A stretch of DNA of 64,000 bases, taken from the NCBI RefSeq assembly GCF_002115825.1, contig NZ_JFJZ01000007.1, positions 1 to 64,000 on the forward strand, given 5' to 3'. This DNA comes from Thalassospira sp. MCCC 1A01428 (GTDB lineage: Bacteria; Pseudomonadota; Alphaproteobacteria; Rhodospirillales; Thalassospiraceae). Positions 50,735 to 58,830 of this stretch are shown in pieces; the first letter of the stretch is position 1, and every line of letters starts with the position of its first letter. The translations under genes were made by a program, and so were the position numbers. Under the pieces are notes generated by a model. It made no database searches. It saw only the letters and a program-made list of their open reading frames with translations, and was not told the DNA's origin.

Positions 50735-53401
50735 ATGGACGATCTTTTAAGTGAATTTTTGACCGAAACTTCGGAAAGTCTTTCAACGCTGGACGTTGAA
50801 CTGGTGAAACTTGAGCAGAACCCGAACGATCCTGATATTCTGTCGAATATCTTTCGTCTGGTTCATACCATCAAGGGAACTTGCGGCTTTTTGGGGTTGC
50901 CGCGTCTTGAAGCTGTTGCCCATGCAGGTGAAAACGTGCTGGGTAAAATTCGCGATGGCGAACTGATCGTGACCCCTGACGCCGTGACGCTGGTTCTTGA
51001 ATCGATCGACACGATTAAATATCTGTTGAGCGAACTTGAAACCAACGAAACGGAACCGGAAGGCAACGACGCCGATCTCATCGCCCGGTTGAACCATTTT
51101 GCCGATACCGGCACATTGCCTGCTGCCGGGGCTGCCATGCCCAAGGCCGCAGCAAGCACGCCGCCGCCTCGGCCTGAAATTTTCCTGTCGCCCGAGACAG
51201 AGCCGGAAGTAACCCCTGAACCAGAGCCGGAGCCCGAAGAGCCCAAGGCTCCTGCGGCAGCGGCCAAACCGCCATCAGCCCCGAAATCGCAGGCTGTTCA
51301 GGCGGCTGCACCCGCACAGGATGCCGGTGCCAAGGCCGACCCGCATGCGCGGAACGAAGCCAAGGAAAGCACGGTTGCGGCACAGACCATTCGTGTGAAT
51401 GTCGAATTGCTTGAAAACCTGATGACACTGGTTTCCGAACTGGTGCTGACGCGTAACCAGCTGTTGCAGATGGTACGTGGCAAGGATGACAGCGAATTTA
51501 CCGTGCCGTTGCAGCGTTTGTCGCACATCACCACCGACCTTCAGGAAGGTGTGATGAAAACCCGTATGCAGCCGATTGGCAATGCATGGGCCAAACTGCC
51601 GCGTATTGTTCGCGATCTGGCCCTTGAAATGGGCAAAAAAATCGATCTGCAAATGATTGGTGCCGATACCGAACTGGACCGTCAGGTTCTTGAACTGATC
51701 AAGGATCCGCTGACGCACATGGTTCGGAACTCTGCCGATCATGGCCTGGAAGATATTCAGGGCCGCCGTGATGTTGGCAAACCTGAAACCGGAACGGTAA
51801 CGCTGAACGCCTATCATGAAGGCGGTCATATCATTATCGAGATTTCCGATGACGGGCGCGGGTTGAATGTGCCCCGTATCAAGGAAAAGGCGCTTGCCAA
51901 TGGCATCGTGTCCGAGGGTGAACTGGAAAGCATGTCGGATCAGCAGATCCACCAGTTCATTTTCAAGGCCGGTTTCTCGACCGCGGAAAAGGTTACATCG
52001 GTTTCCGGTCGTGGTGTGGGTATGGACGTGGTTCGTACCAACATTGAAAAGATCGGCGGCACGGTCGAACTGAAATCGGTTGAAGGTCGCGGGTCGACTT
52101 TCATTATTAAAATTCCGCTGACCCTGGCCATCGTTTCGGCTCTGATCGTTGAAAGTGGCGGCGAACGTTTTGCCATTCCGCAGATCAGCGTTCTGGAACT
52201 GGTGCGTGCGTCGAGCAATTCCGAGCATTCGATTGAACGGATCCACGACACGCCGGTTTTGCGCTTGCGCAATCGTCTGTTGCCGCTGGTTACGCTTAAG
52301 AAAATTCTTGGTCTGGACGAGGCTGCCGAAAGCGACGTCGATGAAGAAGCCTTCATCGTTGTGGCCCAGGTTGGCACTTACAGCTTCGGTATCATTGTAG
52401 ATCGCGTTTTTGACACCGAGGAAATCGTGGTCAAGCCGGTGGCACCGATCCTGCGTGATCTGTCGCTGTTCTCGGGCAATACCATTCTGGGTGACGGCAG
52501 CGTCATCATGATCCTGGATCCGAACGGCATTGCAACCCGGACCGGTGAAATCACCGTTGGTGGCCAGCAGGGTGTTGAATCCAAGGCCAAATCCGAAAGC
52601 ACCGATCGCGAAACCACCTCGATGCTGGTGTTCCGTGCCGGTGGGAATGAAGTTCGCGCCGTGCCGCTGGCACTGGTGGCACGACTGGAAGAAATCGATG
52701 TGGAAAGCATCGAATATTCCAACGGGCGCCCGCTGGTTCAGTATCGTGGCAAGCTGATGCCGCTGGTCTTTATTGACGGGGCCTATCAGATGAAGTCCGA
52801 AGGCCGTCAGCCGACCCTGGTATTCCAGGATCGTGAACGGACAATGGGGCTTGTCGTCGACGAAATCGTTGATATTGTTGATGATGTTCTAAATGTTGAA
52901 TTGACAGCCGATCGTGATGGCCTGGTTGGGTCTGCCGTGGTTGACGGCAAGGCAACCGACCTGATCGATGCGGGTTATTATCTTGAACTTGCCTTTAGCG
53001 ACTGGTTTGGCAAGGAAGAGGCAACGGGCGAGAAGAAAAAAGTGCTGTTGGTTGATGACAGCCCGTTCTTCCGCAATTTGCTGACGCCGATGCTGTCGGT
53101 TTCCGGGTTCAAGGTAACGTCGGTTGAAAGTGCCGAACAGGCGATTGAGCTGAAAAACAATGGCGCAACATTTGATGCCATCATCAGCGACATCGAAATG
53201 CCTGGCATGAACGGTTTTGAATTTGCCGAAAGCCTGCAAAATGACGAAGCCTGGGGCGAAGTTCCGATTATTGCCCTGTCTTCTCATACCAGCGAAGAGG
53301 ATTTCGAACGGGGTCGTCGGGCCGGATTTAGCGATTATGTTGCCAAATTTGACCGCGATGCCCTGGTGTCGACCCTGATCCAGACGCTGGCAGCTGTCTA
53401 A
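50735..53401 (+). CDS. cheA: chemotaxis histidine kinase CheA with tandem CheW-like domains and receiver
   Basis: An 888-residue hybrid kinase. The Hpt domain (about 1-105) has His44 in LVHTIKGTCGFLG. A Pro/Ala/Glu-rich linker (about 110-215) takes the place of a clear CheY-binding domain. Dimerisation (from about 216, NVELLENLMTLVSELV) and HATPase (NSADHGLE near 328; SDDGRGL and GRGVGMDVV boxes) domains follow. Then come a CheW-like domain (about 462-600), a second CheW-like segment (about 628-765), and a receiver (767-888, phospho-Asp819 in ISDIEMPG). It phosphorylates CheY and CheB in response to receptors. GGAGGGGG lies before this ATG. Receiver-bearing CheA proteins may use that domain as a phosphate sink. 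Confidence 0.96.
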   Translation: MDDLLSEFLTETSESLSTLDVELVKLEQNPNDPDILSNIFRLVHTIKGTCGFLGLPRLEAVAHAGENVLGKIRDGELIVTPDAVTLVLESIDTIKYLLSELETNETEPEGNDADLIARLNHFADTGTLPAAGAAMPKAAASTPPPRPEIFLSPETEPEVTPEPEPEPEEPKAPAAAAKPPSAPKSQAVQAAAPAQDAGAKADPHARNEAKESTVAAQTIRVNVELLENLMTLVSELVLTRNQLLQMVRGKDDSEFTVPLQRLSHITTDLQEGVMKTRMQPIGNAWAKLPRIVRDLALEMGKKIDLQMIGADTELDRQVLELIKDPLTHMVRNSADHGLEDIQGRRDVGKPETGTVTLNAYHEGGHIIIEISDDGRGLNVPRIKEKALANGIVSEGELESMSDQQIHQFIFKAGFSTAEKVTSVSGRGVGMDVVRTNIEKIGGTVELKSVEGRGSTFIIKIPLTLAIVSALIVESGGERFAIPQISVLELVRASSNSEHSIERIHDTPVLRLRNRLLPLVTLKKILGLDEAAESDVDEEAFIVVAQVGTYSFGIIVDRVFDTEEIVVKPVAPILRDLSLFSGNTILGDGSVIMILDPNGIATRTGEITVGGQQGVESKAKSESTDRETTSMLVFRAGGNEVRAVPLALVARLEEIDVESIEYSNGRPLVQYRGKLMPLVFIDGAYQMKSEGRQPTLVFQDRERTMGLVVDEIVDIVDDVLNVELTADRDGLVGSAVVDGKATDLIDAGYYLELAFSDWFGKEEATGEKKKVLLVDDSPFFRNLLTPMLSVSGFKVTSVESAEQAIELKNNGATFDAIISDIEMPGMNGFEFAESLQNDEAWGEVPIIALSSHTSEEDFERGRRAGFSDYVAKFDRDALVSTLIQTLAAV

Positions 53402-53418
53402 GTCGAAGGTAAAGTATC

Positions 53419-53925
53419 ATGAGTGACAAAAACGCACTTGTCCCCAGTTCCGATCGCCACTCGGCCCTTGATCTGGGGGGATCAACCAAGGATTTTGTGA
53501 CGGCGACAATCGGCAAACAGATGTTTGGTATTCCGGTTCTGACCGTTCAGGATGTGCTTGGCCCGCAACGTATTACCCGCATCCCGCTTGCACCCCCGGA
53601 AGTGGCCGGTTCGCTGAACCTGCGGGGCCGTATTGTTACCGCGATTGATGTGCGCAAACGTCTTGGCTTGCGCAACAAGGAAGTCGAAGATCCGGGAATG
53701 AGCATCGTTGTCGATCAGGGGGGTGAACTTTACAGCCTGATGGTCGATCAGGTCGGTGAAGTTTTAAGCGTGCCGCAAAACGCCTTTGAACGGAACCCGG
53801 CCACACTTGATCCGCGCTGGCGGGAATTTTCTGATGGCATCTTTCGTCTGGAAAAGAACTTGCTGGTTATTCTTGATGTGACCCGGCTGCTTGATTTTGC
53901 CGGGTCTGTAAAGCAGGCGGGCTAA
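53419..53925 (+). CDS. cheW: chemotaxis adaptor CheW
   Basis: A 168-residue CheW protein that couples receptors to CheA. After a polar 25-residue N-terminus, the fold starts at FVTATIGKQMFGIPVLTVQDV. It contains RIPLAPPEVAGSLNLRGRIVTAIDVRKRLG and LMVDQVGEVL (in pieces), all conserved. The C-terminus IFRLEKNLLVILDVTRLL is typical. It begins 17 bases after cheA and is clearly in the same operon, followed by cheY after 89 bases. Confidence 0.96.
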   Translation: MSDKNALVPSSDRHSALDLGGSTKDFVTATIGKQMFGIPVLTVQDVLGPQRITRIPLAPPEVAGSLNLRGRIVTAIDVRKRLGLRNKEVEDPGMSIVVDQGGELYSLMVDQVGEVLSVPQNAFERNPATLDPRWREFSDGIFRLEKNLLVILDVTRLLDFAGSVKQAG

Positions 53926-54014
53926 TGTCGGTCTGTTAAAGATGTTCCGGGCGCGCCCGGCGCCCGGATATTGCCGGTCGTGGCTTAACAAATGAAATTG
54001 CGAGAAGGAAGTCG

Positions 54015-54380
54015 ATGAAGAGTTGTCTCGTCGTCGATGATTCAAAAGTCATCAGAATGGTGGCACGCCGTATCCTTGAGGAATTGGGATTCGAGGTTGT
54101 CGAAGCCGAAGACGGTATGGAAGCACTTGAAAAGTGTCTTTCCGACATGCCTGACGCGGTGCTGCTAGATTGGAACATGCCGATCAAAAGCGGTATCGAG
54201 TTCCTCCGGGATCTGCGTGCAGCGCCGGGAGGGGATGAACCCGTTGTTGTATTCTGCACCACGGAAAATGACCTGGAGCATATTCAGGAAGCCATTACCG
54301 CCGGGGCGAATGAATACATCATGAAACCCTTTGATAGCGAGATCATCCAGGCCAAGTTTGAACAGGTTGGCCTGATCTGA
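54015..54380 (+). CDS. cheY: chemotaxis response regulator CheY
   Basis: A 121-residue single-domain receiver. The acidic pair is VVDDSKVIR (Asp8, Asp9), the phosphorylation site Asp52 lies in AVLLDWNMP, the switch Thr is in VVFCTTEND and the conserved Lys in EYIMKPFD. This pattern (WNMP, CTTE, KPFD) is typical of alphaproteobacterial CheY acting on the flagellar motor or on phosphate flow. GAGAAGGA lies before the ATG. It lies between cheW and cheB, and a hairpin after it may attenuate transcription into cheB. Confidence 0.96.
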   Translation: MKSCLVVDDSKVIRMVARRILEELGFEVVEAEDGMEALEKCLSDMPDAVLLDWNMPIKSGIEFLRDLRAAPGGDEPVVVFCTTENDLEHIQEAITAGANEYIMKPFDSEIIQAKFEQVGLI

Positions 54381-54387
54381 TCCTTGT

Positions 54388-54421
54388 GGCCGCGACATCA
54401 TCCGGGGCGTTGCGGCCTTTT
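54388..54421 (+). terminator. hairpin between cheY and cheB
   Basis: GGCCGCGAC pairs with GTTGCGGCC (one mismatch, 12-base loop) and is followed by TTTT. It starts just after the cheY stop and may act as a partial terminator inside the operon. Confidence 0.55.
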
Positions 54422-54438
54422 GACCAAGCGGGAACATC

Positions 54439-56163
54439 GTGCCTGTGGAACAAAACCACATCGATCCACCATACAAAGTCCTGATCGTTGATGATTCGGC
54501 AATTGTACGCGGCCTTGTTGCGCGTATGTTGCAGGATGATCCCGATATTGAAGTCGTCGGCTCGGTTGCCAACGGGGAAGATGCCCTTGGGGTAATGCAG
54601 GACGGTGGCATTGAAACTGTTGTTCTCGATATCGAGATGCCGGTGATGGATGGCCTTACGGCGCTTCCAAAAATCCTGGAGATTGATCCCACCGTGCGTG
54701 TGATCATGGCATCCACCTTAACCAAGCGAAATGCCGATATCAGTTTTCGGGCCATGACCTTGGGGGCGGTGGACTATATTCCCAAGCCATCCTCGGCCAA
54801 GGATATTAATGTCGGTTCGGGGTTTCGTACCGAACTGATTGACAAGGTCAAGGCGTGGTCGGAACAGCGTCGCAAGATGCTTGAACAGTCGGCCGCGTTT
54901 GACGAGGGCGAATTTGACGATATCGCCGACACCGTGGTGGATGCCGCGTCTGTCAGCGGGGATGCGAGTGCCCCGGCCGATATGGTCGAAGATGGTGCTG
55001 ACCACGATTCACACGCTGTCGACGGTGAAAAACCGTTTCGTGCCGAACTGTCGGCCGAACATCAGGTTTTGCAAAAGCCGGGTCGTATTCAGCGCAAGCG
55101 CTTTACCGCCGAGCTGCGCCCCCGACCGATGCAGCAACCGATGCGTCCGCAAATGCGGCCGATGCCGGCATCGCCGTTGCGGGATGCCGATGGTACCGGC
55201 CATATGCCTGCGCCCCATGCCAAACCCGATGGCAGCCCCATTGTGCGCGACCCGGGCCGCCTGATCGAGGATGCCGCCGTTGCCGCCAAAAAAGCAGCAA
55301 GCGGATCCCCTGTTGCCAGCACGATGGGAAAACCCGGGGTCGTGAGCAAACCTGTCGGCACCCGGCCGGTTTCTACCGCGGCACAGGCAGCAGGCGTTAA
55401 GGGCGATGCGGCCTCGCTGCGGGGGGCAGGACAAAAACGTGATATTCCCGCACGTGCCCCGGCACCGGTGGCTGCGCGCCCGGCGGATGTCCAGGCAAAG
55501 CGTGGCATTGCCACAGGTAACGCCCCGGCCCCCGCACGACGCGGGCGGCATAACCAGGGCCCGATAACCCTGCAACCTGAAAAGCATATCAATGTCGAGG
55601 CGATTGCGATTGGCAGCTCGACCGGTGGGCCGCAGGCATTGTTCGAGGTTTTACGTGGTCTGGTCGGGGTGCGTCAGCCGATTTTTATTACCCAGCATAT
55701 GCCCGCTACTTTTACCACCATTCTGGCCGAACACATTACCCGTTTGACCGGTTTAAAATGCGGTGAAGGTGTGAATGGTGAAAACGTTCAACCCGGCAGG
55801 GTTTATTTGGCCCCGGGGGATTACCACATGGTAGTGGAGGGGCGCGGCAATAACCGCCGGGTCGCCCTGAACCAGAATGCGCCGGAAAATTTCTGCCGTC
55901 CGTCCGTTGATCCGATGCTGCGCAGTCTCGTCGATAGTTATGGTGGTAATTTGTTAACAATCATCCTGACCGGAATGGGGCAGGATGGTATGCTGGGTGG
56001 TCGCAATGTTGTTGGGGCTGGCGGTATGGTGGTGGCCCAGGATGAAGCAACAAGTGTTGTCTGGGGTATGCCCGGGGCTGCGGCCCAGGCCGGAATTTGT
56101 ACGGCGATACTGCCAATAGGGGGCATTGCCCCTTACGTGAAAAAATTTGCCGGAGGTCGTTAA
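54439..56163 (+). CDS. cheB: chemotaxis methylesterase/glutaminase CheB with very long linker
   Basis: A 574-residue CheB, well above the usual 340-390. The N-terminal receiver has Asp64 in VVLDIEMPVMDG. The C-terminal methylesterase starts near 385 with the catalytic triad IGSSTGGP (Ser394), TQHMPATF and GMGQDGMLG. It removes receptor methyl groups for adaptation. Between them, about 145-380, lies a Pro/Ala/Arg/Met-rich, low-complexity linker (for example RPRPMQQPMRPQMRPMP) that is probably disordered. The start is GTG with GGGA six bases upstream. cheR follows six bases after the stop. Confidence 0.95.
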   Translation: MPVEQNHIDPPYKVLIVDDSAIVRGLVARMLQDDPDIEVVGSVANGEDALGVMQDGGIETVVLDIEMPVMDGLTALPKILEIDPTVRVIMASTLTKRNADISFRAMTLGAVDYIPKPSSAKDINVGSGFRTELIDKVKAWSEQRRKMLEQSAAFDEGEFDDIADTVVDAASVSGDASAPADMVEDGADHDSHAVDGEKPFRAELSAEHQVLQKPGRIQRKRFTAELRPRPMQQPMRPQMRPMPASPLRDADGTGHMPAPHAKPDGSPIVRDPGRLIEDAAVAAKKAASGSPVASTMGKPGVVSKPVGTRPVSTAAQAAGVKGDAASLRGAGQKRDIPARAPAPVAARPADVQAKRGIATGNAPAPARRGRHNQGPITLQPEKHINVEAIAIGSSTGGPQALFEVLRGLVGVRQPIFITQHMPATFTTILAEHITRLTGLKCGEGVNGENVQPGRVYLAPGDYHMVVEGRGNNRRVALNQNAPENFCRPSVDPMLRSLVDSYGGNLLTIILTGMGQDGMLGGRNVVGAGGMVVAQDEATSVVWGMPGAAAQAGICTAILPIGGIAPYVKKFAGGR

Positions 56164-56169
56164 CACAAG

Positions 56170-57453
56170 ATGTTGAAGCCGGAAGACTTTGATTTCGTAA
56201 GCAAATTGATCAAATCCCGCTCGGGCCTGGTCCTGACGCAGGATAAGTTCTATTTGCTCGAAAGCCGGCTTATGCCGATTGCGCGCAAGCGTGGTCTGAA
56301 AGACCTTGGCGAATTGATCGGGGCGTTACGCGGCATGGACCGCACGCTGGTCGAAGACGTGGTCGAAGCCATGACCACCAACGAATCCTTTTTCTTTCGC
56401 GATACCAAACCGTTTGATCAGTTTCGCCATGTTGTTTTGCCCCACATGATCAAGGCCCGTGCCAGCAAGCGTCATTTGCGCATCTGGTGTGCTGCGGCAT
56501 CTTCCGGGCAGGAACCGTATTCACTGGCGATGATCTTGCAGGATTTCGCCAGTCAACTGGCCGGGTGGCGGATCGACATTATCGGGACCGATATTTCCCG
56601 CGAAATCCTGAATAAGGCGCGTGCCGGTCTGTATTCGCAGTTTGAAGTCCAGCGCGGCTTGCCAATTACCCTTCTGGTCAAACATTTCCAGAAGGCCGAG
56701 GATATGTGGCAAATTTCGGCTGATCTGCGTTCGAAGGTGCAATATCGCGAATTTAACCTGCTGGAAGATTTGAAATCGCTGGGGCAGTTTGACGTTGTTT
56801 ATTGCCGTAACGTGCTGATTTATTTTGACCAGCCAACAAAAACCGATGTGCTGTCGCGCATTTCGGCGCAAATGCCTGATGACGGATTTTTGTTTTTGGG
56901 GGGTGCCGAAACGGTTTTGGGTATTTCCGACAAATTCAAACCACTGGCCCGGCAACGCGGTATTTACCAGCTTAACCGTCCCGGTGCGCCCGATGTTGAC
57001 GTTAGTGCCCTTGAAAAAGTACAGGCAGCCGGGGCTGCAAGCACAGCCGCCGGTGCGGGCGCGGGTGGATTTGCCTTTCCCAAACCCAAGGCCATGCAAA
57101 CCGCCGCCGCAGCAGGCAGTGCATCAACGACGCCATCCACCACGACGCGGCCTTCAACAACCGGCACACCACCGCGAACCTACGGTACAGGAAGCACCGG
57201 TACTACAGGCAGCACCTATAGCCGACCATCGACCAGTAGCACGGCTGGTACAGCCGGTTCCAGCGGAGCAGGGACATCACGTTACGGTACCGGCGCTGGA
57301 ACAGGTAGCAGTGGCACATCAGATAGCAGCAGCTATCAGCGTCCGGCACGGCCTGCGGGGACGGGGACAGGAAGCAGCTATTCTTCTACCCGGCCGTCAT
57401 CCTCTACATTGGGGCGGACATACCCGCGCAAGCCGGATGATAAAAAGGATTAG
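56170..57453 (+). CDS. cheR: chemotaxis methyltransferase CheR with Ser/Thr/Gly-rich C-terminal tail
   Basis: A 427-residue CheR. Residues 1 to about 275 form a complete methyltransferase that methylates receptor glutamates using S-adenosylmethionine: TTNESFFFRD, WCAAASSGQEPYSLAM, DIIGTDISREIL, and FDVVYCRNVLIYFD. From about residue 280 there is a 148-residue tail that is nearly all Ser, Thr, Gly, Ala and Pro with scattered Tyr and Arg, ending in a basic KPDDKKD. No tetratricopeptide or other folded domain is visible in it. The tail is probably disordered. It is the last gene of the che operon and ends at a strong terminator. Confidence 0.95.
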   Translation: MLKPEDFDFVSKLIKSRSGLVLTQDKFYLLESRLMPIARKRGLKDLGELIGALRGMDRTLVEDVVEAMTTNESFFFRDTKPFDQFRHVVLPHMIKARASKRHLRIWCAAASSGQEPYSLAMILQDFASQLAGWRIDIIGTDISREILNKARAGLYSQFEVQRGLPITLLVKHFQKAEDMWQISADLRSKVQYREFNLLEDLKSLGQFDVVYCRNVLIYFDQPTKTDVLSRISAQMPDDGFLFLGGAETVLGISDKFKPLARQRGIYQLNRPGAPDVDVSALEKVQAAGAASTAAGAGAGGFAFPKPKAMQTAAAAGSASTTPSTTTRPSTTGTPPRTYGTGSTGTTGSTYSRPSTSSTAGTAGSSGAGTSRYGTGAGTGSSGTSDSSSYQRPARPAGTGTGSSYSSTRPSSSTLGRTYPRKPDDKKD

Positions 57454-57494
57454 GCGGGAAGGGAAAACCCGAACCGCTTGCCAAATTTCACGAC

Positions 57495-57525
57495 AAACGC
57501 CCGGTCAATGTTCCGGGCGTTTTTT
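57495..57525 (+). terminator. terminator of the che operon
   Basis: A 10-bp stem (AAACGCCCGG with CCGGGCGTTT), 8-base loop and T run, 42 bases after the cheR stop. Confidence 0.92.
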
Positions 57526-57690
57526 GTTTGTGACGCGCCTTAATACCAGACGCTATGCATTAAAGCAGATTAACGCTGTTCCCCAGGCGGCGGGTTGGCT
57601 CAACGATGCCCTTTTCAATAGCTTTAAGCGTTGCACTTTACCCGTCATGGATAGAGGACGCCTTTATAGATGGGGAACGGGTATAAAGTA

Positions 57691-57730
57691 AAAAAACACC
57701 CCGCCAACGATACGATGGCGAGGTGTTTTT
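57691..57730 (-). terminator. terminator of ctrA
   Basis: AACACCCCGCCA pairs with TGGCGAGGTGTT (one G-T pair, 9-base loop), flanked by A and T runs, 29 bases beyond the ctrA stop. The 305-base gap between cheR and ctrA otherwise contains only the che terminator. Confidence 0.88.
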
Positions 57731-57758
57731 GGCAGAAAAGATAGCGGATGTCATAAAT

Positions 57759-58460
57759 TCAGGCGGCGGCGTGGGCACCATTACTTTCCGGGTCGCGCAA
57801 AACATAGCCGCGCCCCCAAACAGTGTGGATGTAATTGTCGCCTTCGGTCGCGGACTGAATTTTTTTGCGTAATTTGCACACAAACACGTCAATAATTTTC
57901 AGCTCGGGTTCATCCATGCCGCCATAAAGATGGTTTAAAAACATCTCTTTGGTCAACGTGGTGCCTTTGCGCAGCGACAGCAATTCCAGAATGCCATATT
58001 CCTTGCCGGTCAGATGCAGGGGTGAACCAGCCACATCAACGGTCCGGGCATCCAGATTGACATGAAGTTTACCGGTTGCAATAACCGACTGCGCATGGCC
58101 CTTGGACCGGCGCACGATCGCCTGGATACGTGCCAGCAATTCCGTTTTATCAAACGGTTTGGTCAAATAATCGTCCGCGCCAAAGCCAAGGCCTTTAACC
58201 TTGTCTTCGGTTTCGGTCAGACCCGACAAAATCAAAACCGGTGTTTCCACCCGCGCATCGCGCAGGCGACGCAGAACCTCGTACCCGTCAATGTCGGGTA
58301 ACATCAGGTCCAGCAAAATAATATCGTAATCGTATAATTTACCAATCTCGAGGCCGTCTTCGCCCAGATCGGTGGTATCCACAACCATTCCTTCGGACTT
58401 CAGCATAAGTTCTATGCTGTCCGACATGGCGTCGTCGTCTTCAACAAGCAGCACCCGCAT
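57759..58460 (-). CDS. ctrA: cell-cycle/motility response regulator CtrA
   Basis: A 233-residue OmpR-type regulator, the alphaproteobacterial master regulator of flagellar, pilus and cell-cycle genes. The receiver starts [10 protein letters not shown] and has phospho-Asp51 in [17 protein letters not shown]. Loops [17 protein letters not shown] follow (read in pieces), and the winged-helix output (about 125-230) contains [40 protein letters not shown] and VWGRGYVL. The match to CtrA is nearly full length. The C-terminal tail ends in Ala-Ala, as needed for ClpXP proteolysis in Caulobacter. GGAGCGGAAA precedes the ATG; an upstream in-frame extension is unlike the family. Confidence 0.97.
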   Translation of the reverse strand: MRVLLVEDDDAMSDSIELMLKSEGMVVDTTDLGEDGLEIGKLYDYDIILLDLMLPDIDGYEVLRRLRDARVETPVLILSGLTETEDKVKGLGFGADDYLTKPFDKTELLARIQAIVRRSKGHAQSVIATGKLHVNLDARTVDVAGSPLHLTGKEYGILELLSLRKGTTLTKEMFLNHLYGGMDEPELKIIDVFVCKLRKKIQSATEGDNYIHTVWGRGYVLRDPESNGAHAAA

Positions 58461-58584
58461 TTTCCGCTCCGCTCCGTTACCATATTCCGCAATAAATTTG
58501 GTGTTTATCCGGACTGTCCCGGCTATGCCCCAACAGCAGCCGTATCGTGGGATTTTTCCCGTTTTGTTAACGATACGTTGCTTT

Positions 58585-58611
58585 GCGACTCGTGGCAAGC
58601 GCACGAGTCGC
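58585..58611. promoter_or_regulatory. perfect inverted repeat with two GANTC sites upstream of ctrA
   Basis: GCGACTCGTG and CACGAGTCGC are perfect 10-base arms with a 7-base loop. Each arm holds one GANTC (58587-58591 and 58605-58609), the CcrM methylation target. The palindrome GTTAAC occurs on both sides (58566-58571 and 58616-58621). It lies about 125-150 bases upstream of ctrA. In Caulobacter, methylation and GcrA act at the ctrA promoter through such a site. Confidence 0.7.
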
Positions 58612-58664
58612 AATTTGTTAACTTTTTTACCGCCATATTGTTCCCGTCATGACCAAATAAAGAT

Positions 58665-58679
58665 TTAACAGTGGTTTAA
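58665..58679 (+). promoter_or_regulatory. CtrA box upstream of fliI
   Basis: A perfect TTAA-N7-TTAA, the full CtrA-binding consensus, lies 152 bases before the fliI start and about 205 from ctrA. It probably marks a CtrA-activated fliI promoter and could also serve ctrA autoregulation. Confidence 0.75.
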
Positions 58680-58830
58680 GCCCCATTCCCTAGGCCAGAA
58701 CTTTGGCGTCATTACGGCCAATGCCGACTGGCAGCTTTGTAAATCCGGTCTTCTCTTCTATATTTGGAACATGCGGCGCCGGTTTCCACCCCCGCGTCGC
58801 AGTGCGATCACCCCGACCAAAGCAGGCTCC

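Noticed and set aside
51275-52246. 323-codon open frame antisense to cheA
   Set aside because: Shadow of a G+C-biased, conserved gene, with no domain or start signal.
57075-57420. Repetitive-looking DNA that might be a repeat array or CRISPR
   Set aside because: It is the in-frame Ser/Thr/Gly coding tail of cheR; there are no regular repeats with spacers.
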